A program made the translations under genes and the position numbers. Positions 13,043 through 14,660 of a DNA stretch of 14,660 nucleotides are shown here, piece by piece. The stretch's first letter is position 1, and each line of letters starts with the position of its first letter. The notes beneath the pieces were generated by a model. It worked only from the letters and a program-made list of their open reading frames with translations. It searched no databases and was not told where the DNA came from. This DNA comes from Armatimonadota bacterium (GTDB taxonomy: Bacteria > Armatimonadota > Zipacnadia > Zipacnadales > FEN-943): contig JAKORR010000561.1 of assembly GCA_029777735.1 (NCBI GenBank), positions 1-14,660 on the forward strand, in the 5' to 3' direction.

Positions 13043-14660
13043 TCACTCGCCCAAAGACGGAAGATTTGCGGCTGGAGCCGGTGTTTCGTCTTCGGTCTTG
13101 GGAACGGTCACGCCGGGAGCCTCCAGGAGTCCTAGCATCCTTAGACCCTCATCAACGAGCTTCTCGGCCTGCTCCGTGTCGCCTCGGTACAGAGCTGCCC
13201 GGGCTTGGCTGAACACCTCATCTATGCTAGACGTATCCTCCCCGGCGACTTGGCTCTGAGCAAGCGGCCCGGCCGCCAGCCGTAGCTTTTGCCTGACGCG
13301 ATCGGCAGCGGCCTCGTCCATCTCGAGGCCACCCCCCTCGGGTTTGGGAGGCATGAACATGCTGAACAACACTTGTGCCAGCCTGCCGGCGTTGGCCTCG
13401 AATTCCTGCTCTGGCATCTTGCGCACCTGCCGAAGGAAGTCCACGAGGCGCTCAGGCAAAGGCTTGCGGGCGAGGGGGGCTTGTTGAGGCAGGTTTTCTG
13501 GAGCAGATCCCGGCCTCTGGCGTTGCCGTGCCTGGGGCCTGTTGGCGGGGCGGCTCTCTGGAGACCTGATCATCGAGGCGACCTTCTTCCTCCTGTCGGA
13601 GATGCGTTGCATGGCCTCTTTGCCAGAGGACAGTATCTCGCGGATCTGGTCCTGGTTTTTCTCGCGCAGAGCCACAAAGGCGTTCTCCAGAGACTTATAG
13701 GTGGCCGCCAAGTCTATGTCTTCAGCCCGCACCATGTTGAAGAGCATCTGGAGGATGTTCATAGGTCCTCCCTCGGGCATCAACCCGGGGGCCATTGCCG
13801 GTCTGCCAGGTCTTTCGTGCTGTCCTAAGCGGCCGCGCTGCGCGCCGAGGCGTCCACGGGCTGGTGGTCGTCCTCTCGGCGCGTTCTGGAGGGCACTAAG
13901 CGCCTTGTTTAGCAGCTCTTCGGCTTGTTTCATATTGCCGCCGACGGCTGCTTGCTCAGCCTGTCTGGCCAGGGCCATGGCCGCACGCACATCTCGCCCC
14001 TCTCGCATCGCCTTCTCAACCGCCTTCCTGAATTCCTCGACCTTCTCTCCTGCGCCGGCCGGGATCCGAGGACCACCGCCTCGAGCGCCGGGGCTGCGCC
14101 CACCACGGCCACCACGGGCGCGCCCACCGCGTTCCCGCTGCGGGAGCCTGCCCCCCTCGGCCCGTACAGCCTGCTCAAACTGCTCAATCAGGCGACGTAC
14201 GGTATTTTCGTCGCCGCGCACGGCGGCTTGGAGAATCTGGTCACGCGCCTTCCGCATCTGATCGACATCGACGCCGCCGTCGCGCATCTCGCGCGCCGCC
14301 TGTGTCAGCGCTAGCAGCCGGCCCAGGAGTTCGGGCCTGGACTGGAAGAACTTCTGGGCCTCAGGCGGCACTTGGGCCTCCATCTCCTGGGCACCCGGGC
14401 CACTGGGACCGAACAGTCTTCCTTGGCCGGGCGCGCCCATACCGGCGCCTGGGACCATCGTCCCTAGGCCGCGACGGCCACGCGCGATCTCTCCAGCTAA
14501 CTCCTGTAGCCCCCGCGCCGCCTGCTCGTACCTGCGTCCCTCAACCTGCTTGACTACGGCATCCAGTTTGGCGCGCTGCTGAGTCGCGTCACTCAGGGAC
14601 GCCAGTGTAGTGGCCGTGGACACGAGAGCTCGGTGCGCACCCGCGAGGTCCCAGTCGAAC
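13043..14660 (-). CDS. Low-complexity Ala/Arg/Gly/Pro-rich protein, unknown function (N-terminus off window)
   Basis: Not recognised. The frame ends with TGA at 13043-13045 and stays open to the right edge. A GTG at 14623 gives 526 residues, but upstream codons continue in sensible protein (FDWDLAGAHRALV), so the start is probably beyond the window. Residues below count from that GTG. Four Ala/Glu-rich helix-pair units look alike, each with a G-x-x-x-x-A turn before an amphipathic helix: about 18-48, 124-154, 213-246 and 467-500 (clear in GGNMKQAEELLNKAL and RGDTEQAEKLVDEGL). They are reminiscent of degenerate TPR units. Between them lie charged linkers: an RGG-rich tract (164-186), Arg/Pro/Gly tracts (249-276, 352-372) and a Met/Gly/Pro tract (55-90). 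A second helical part at 289-345 holds DLAATYKSLENAFVAL. No membrane segment, cysteine or catalytic motif is visible. Transcribed towards the efflux operon. Confidence 0.72.
   Translation of the reverse strand, partial: FDWDLAGAHRALVSTATTLASLSDATQQRAKLDAVVKQVEGRRYEQAARGLQELAGEIARGRRGLGTMVPGAGMGAPGQGRLFGPSGPGAQEMEAQVPPEAQKFFQSRPELLGRLLALTQAAREMRDGGVDVDQMRKARDQILQAAVRGDENTVRRLIEQFEQAVRAEGGRLPQRERGGRARGGRGGRSPGARGGGPRIPAGAGEKVEEFRKAVEKAMREGRDVRAAMALARQAEQAAVGGNMKQAEELLNKALSALQNAPRGRPPARGRLGAQRGRLGQHERPGRPAMAPGLMPEGGPMNILQMLFNMVRAEDIDLAATYKSLENAFVALREKNQDQIREILSSGKEAMQRISDRRKKVASMIRSPESRPANRPQARQRQRPGSAPENLPQQAPLARKPLPERLVDFLRQVRKMPEQEFEANAGRLAQVLFSMFMPPKPEGGGLEMDEAAADRVRQKLRLAAGPLAQSQVAGEDTSSIDEVFSQARAALYRGDTEQAEKLVDEGLRMLGLLEAPGVTVPKTEDETPAPAANLPSLGE

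Noticed and set aside
1..14660. CRISPR array, phage genes, attachment sites or large tandem repeats
   Set aside because: No regularly spaced direct repeats, integrase, structural phage genes or tRNA-end duplications were found when reading the window.

Overview
The window reads as a piece of a GC-rich chromosome from a diderm (outer-membrane-bearing) bacterium. It encodes a complete tripartite efflux system with an outer-membrane channel, and a secreted parvulin-type foldase with a signal peptide. It also has a tRNA-Leu whose gene encodes its own CCA end. I cannot name the phylum from sequence alone. An AbrB-type regulator heading an RND operon, together with a long low-complexity Arg/Gly/Pro/Ala-rich protein, would fit a deep lineage such as Armatimonadota, but that is a guess. 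Nothing looks like phage, plasmid or CRISPR. Two intergenic stretches carry what look like decayed coding remnants, one resembling an IS630-type transposase.

Layout: (1) 32-997 (+), a SurA/PrsA-like peptidyl-prolyl isomerase. (2) 998-1500, no intact gene, but a frameshifted minus-strand coding remnant. (3) 1501-2127 (-), a 3-methyladenine DNA glycosylase of the AAG/Mpg family. (4) 2128-2638, noncoding, with a perfect 12-bp inverted repeat and a good promoter for (5) tRNA-Leu(CAG) at 2639-2726. (6) 2727-3788, about 1 kb without an intact gene, with a possible terminator, the IS630-like remnant and several short hairpins. (7) 3789-4448 (+), a LysE-family exporter, then 4645-5757 (+), a PLP-dependent D-serine dehydratase/D-threonine aldolase-like enzyme. 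(8) 5758-6164, an intergenic stretch ending in a strong promoter. (9) 6165-12844 (+), a four-gene operon AbrB regulator - TolC-like channel - membrane fusion protein - RND pump, closed by an excellent intrinsic terminator at 12967-12995. (10) 13043 to the right edge (-), an unrecognised low-complexity protein, convergent with the efflux operon and truncated by the window.

The efflux operon is the functional core. A small DNA-binding protein is co-transcribed with, and presumably controls, a complete envelope-spanning pump. The genes are tightly packed, with ATGA overlaps at two junctions and a 22-base gap at the third. The pump keeps the Asp-Asp pair of the proton relay but lacks the usual TM10 lysine. 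Its adaptor has an unusually long alpha-hairpin. The LysE exporter and the PLP enzyme may form a second unit that modifies and exports amino acids. The PLP enzyme has lost the usual metal-binding histidine of its family.

I did not find a clearly new multi-gene system. The best candidates for a second look are the PLP enzyme's altered metal site, the adaptor and pump architecture, and the RGG-rich helical-repeat protein at the right edge.
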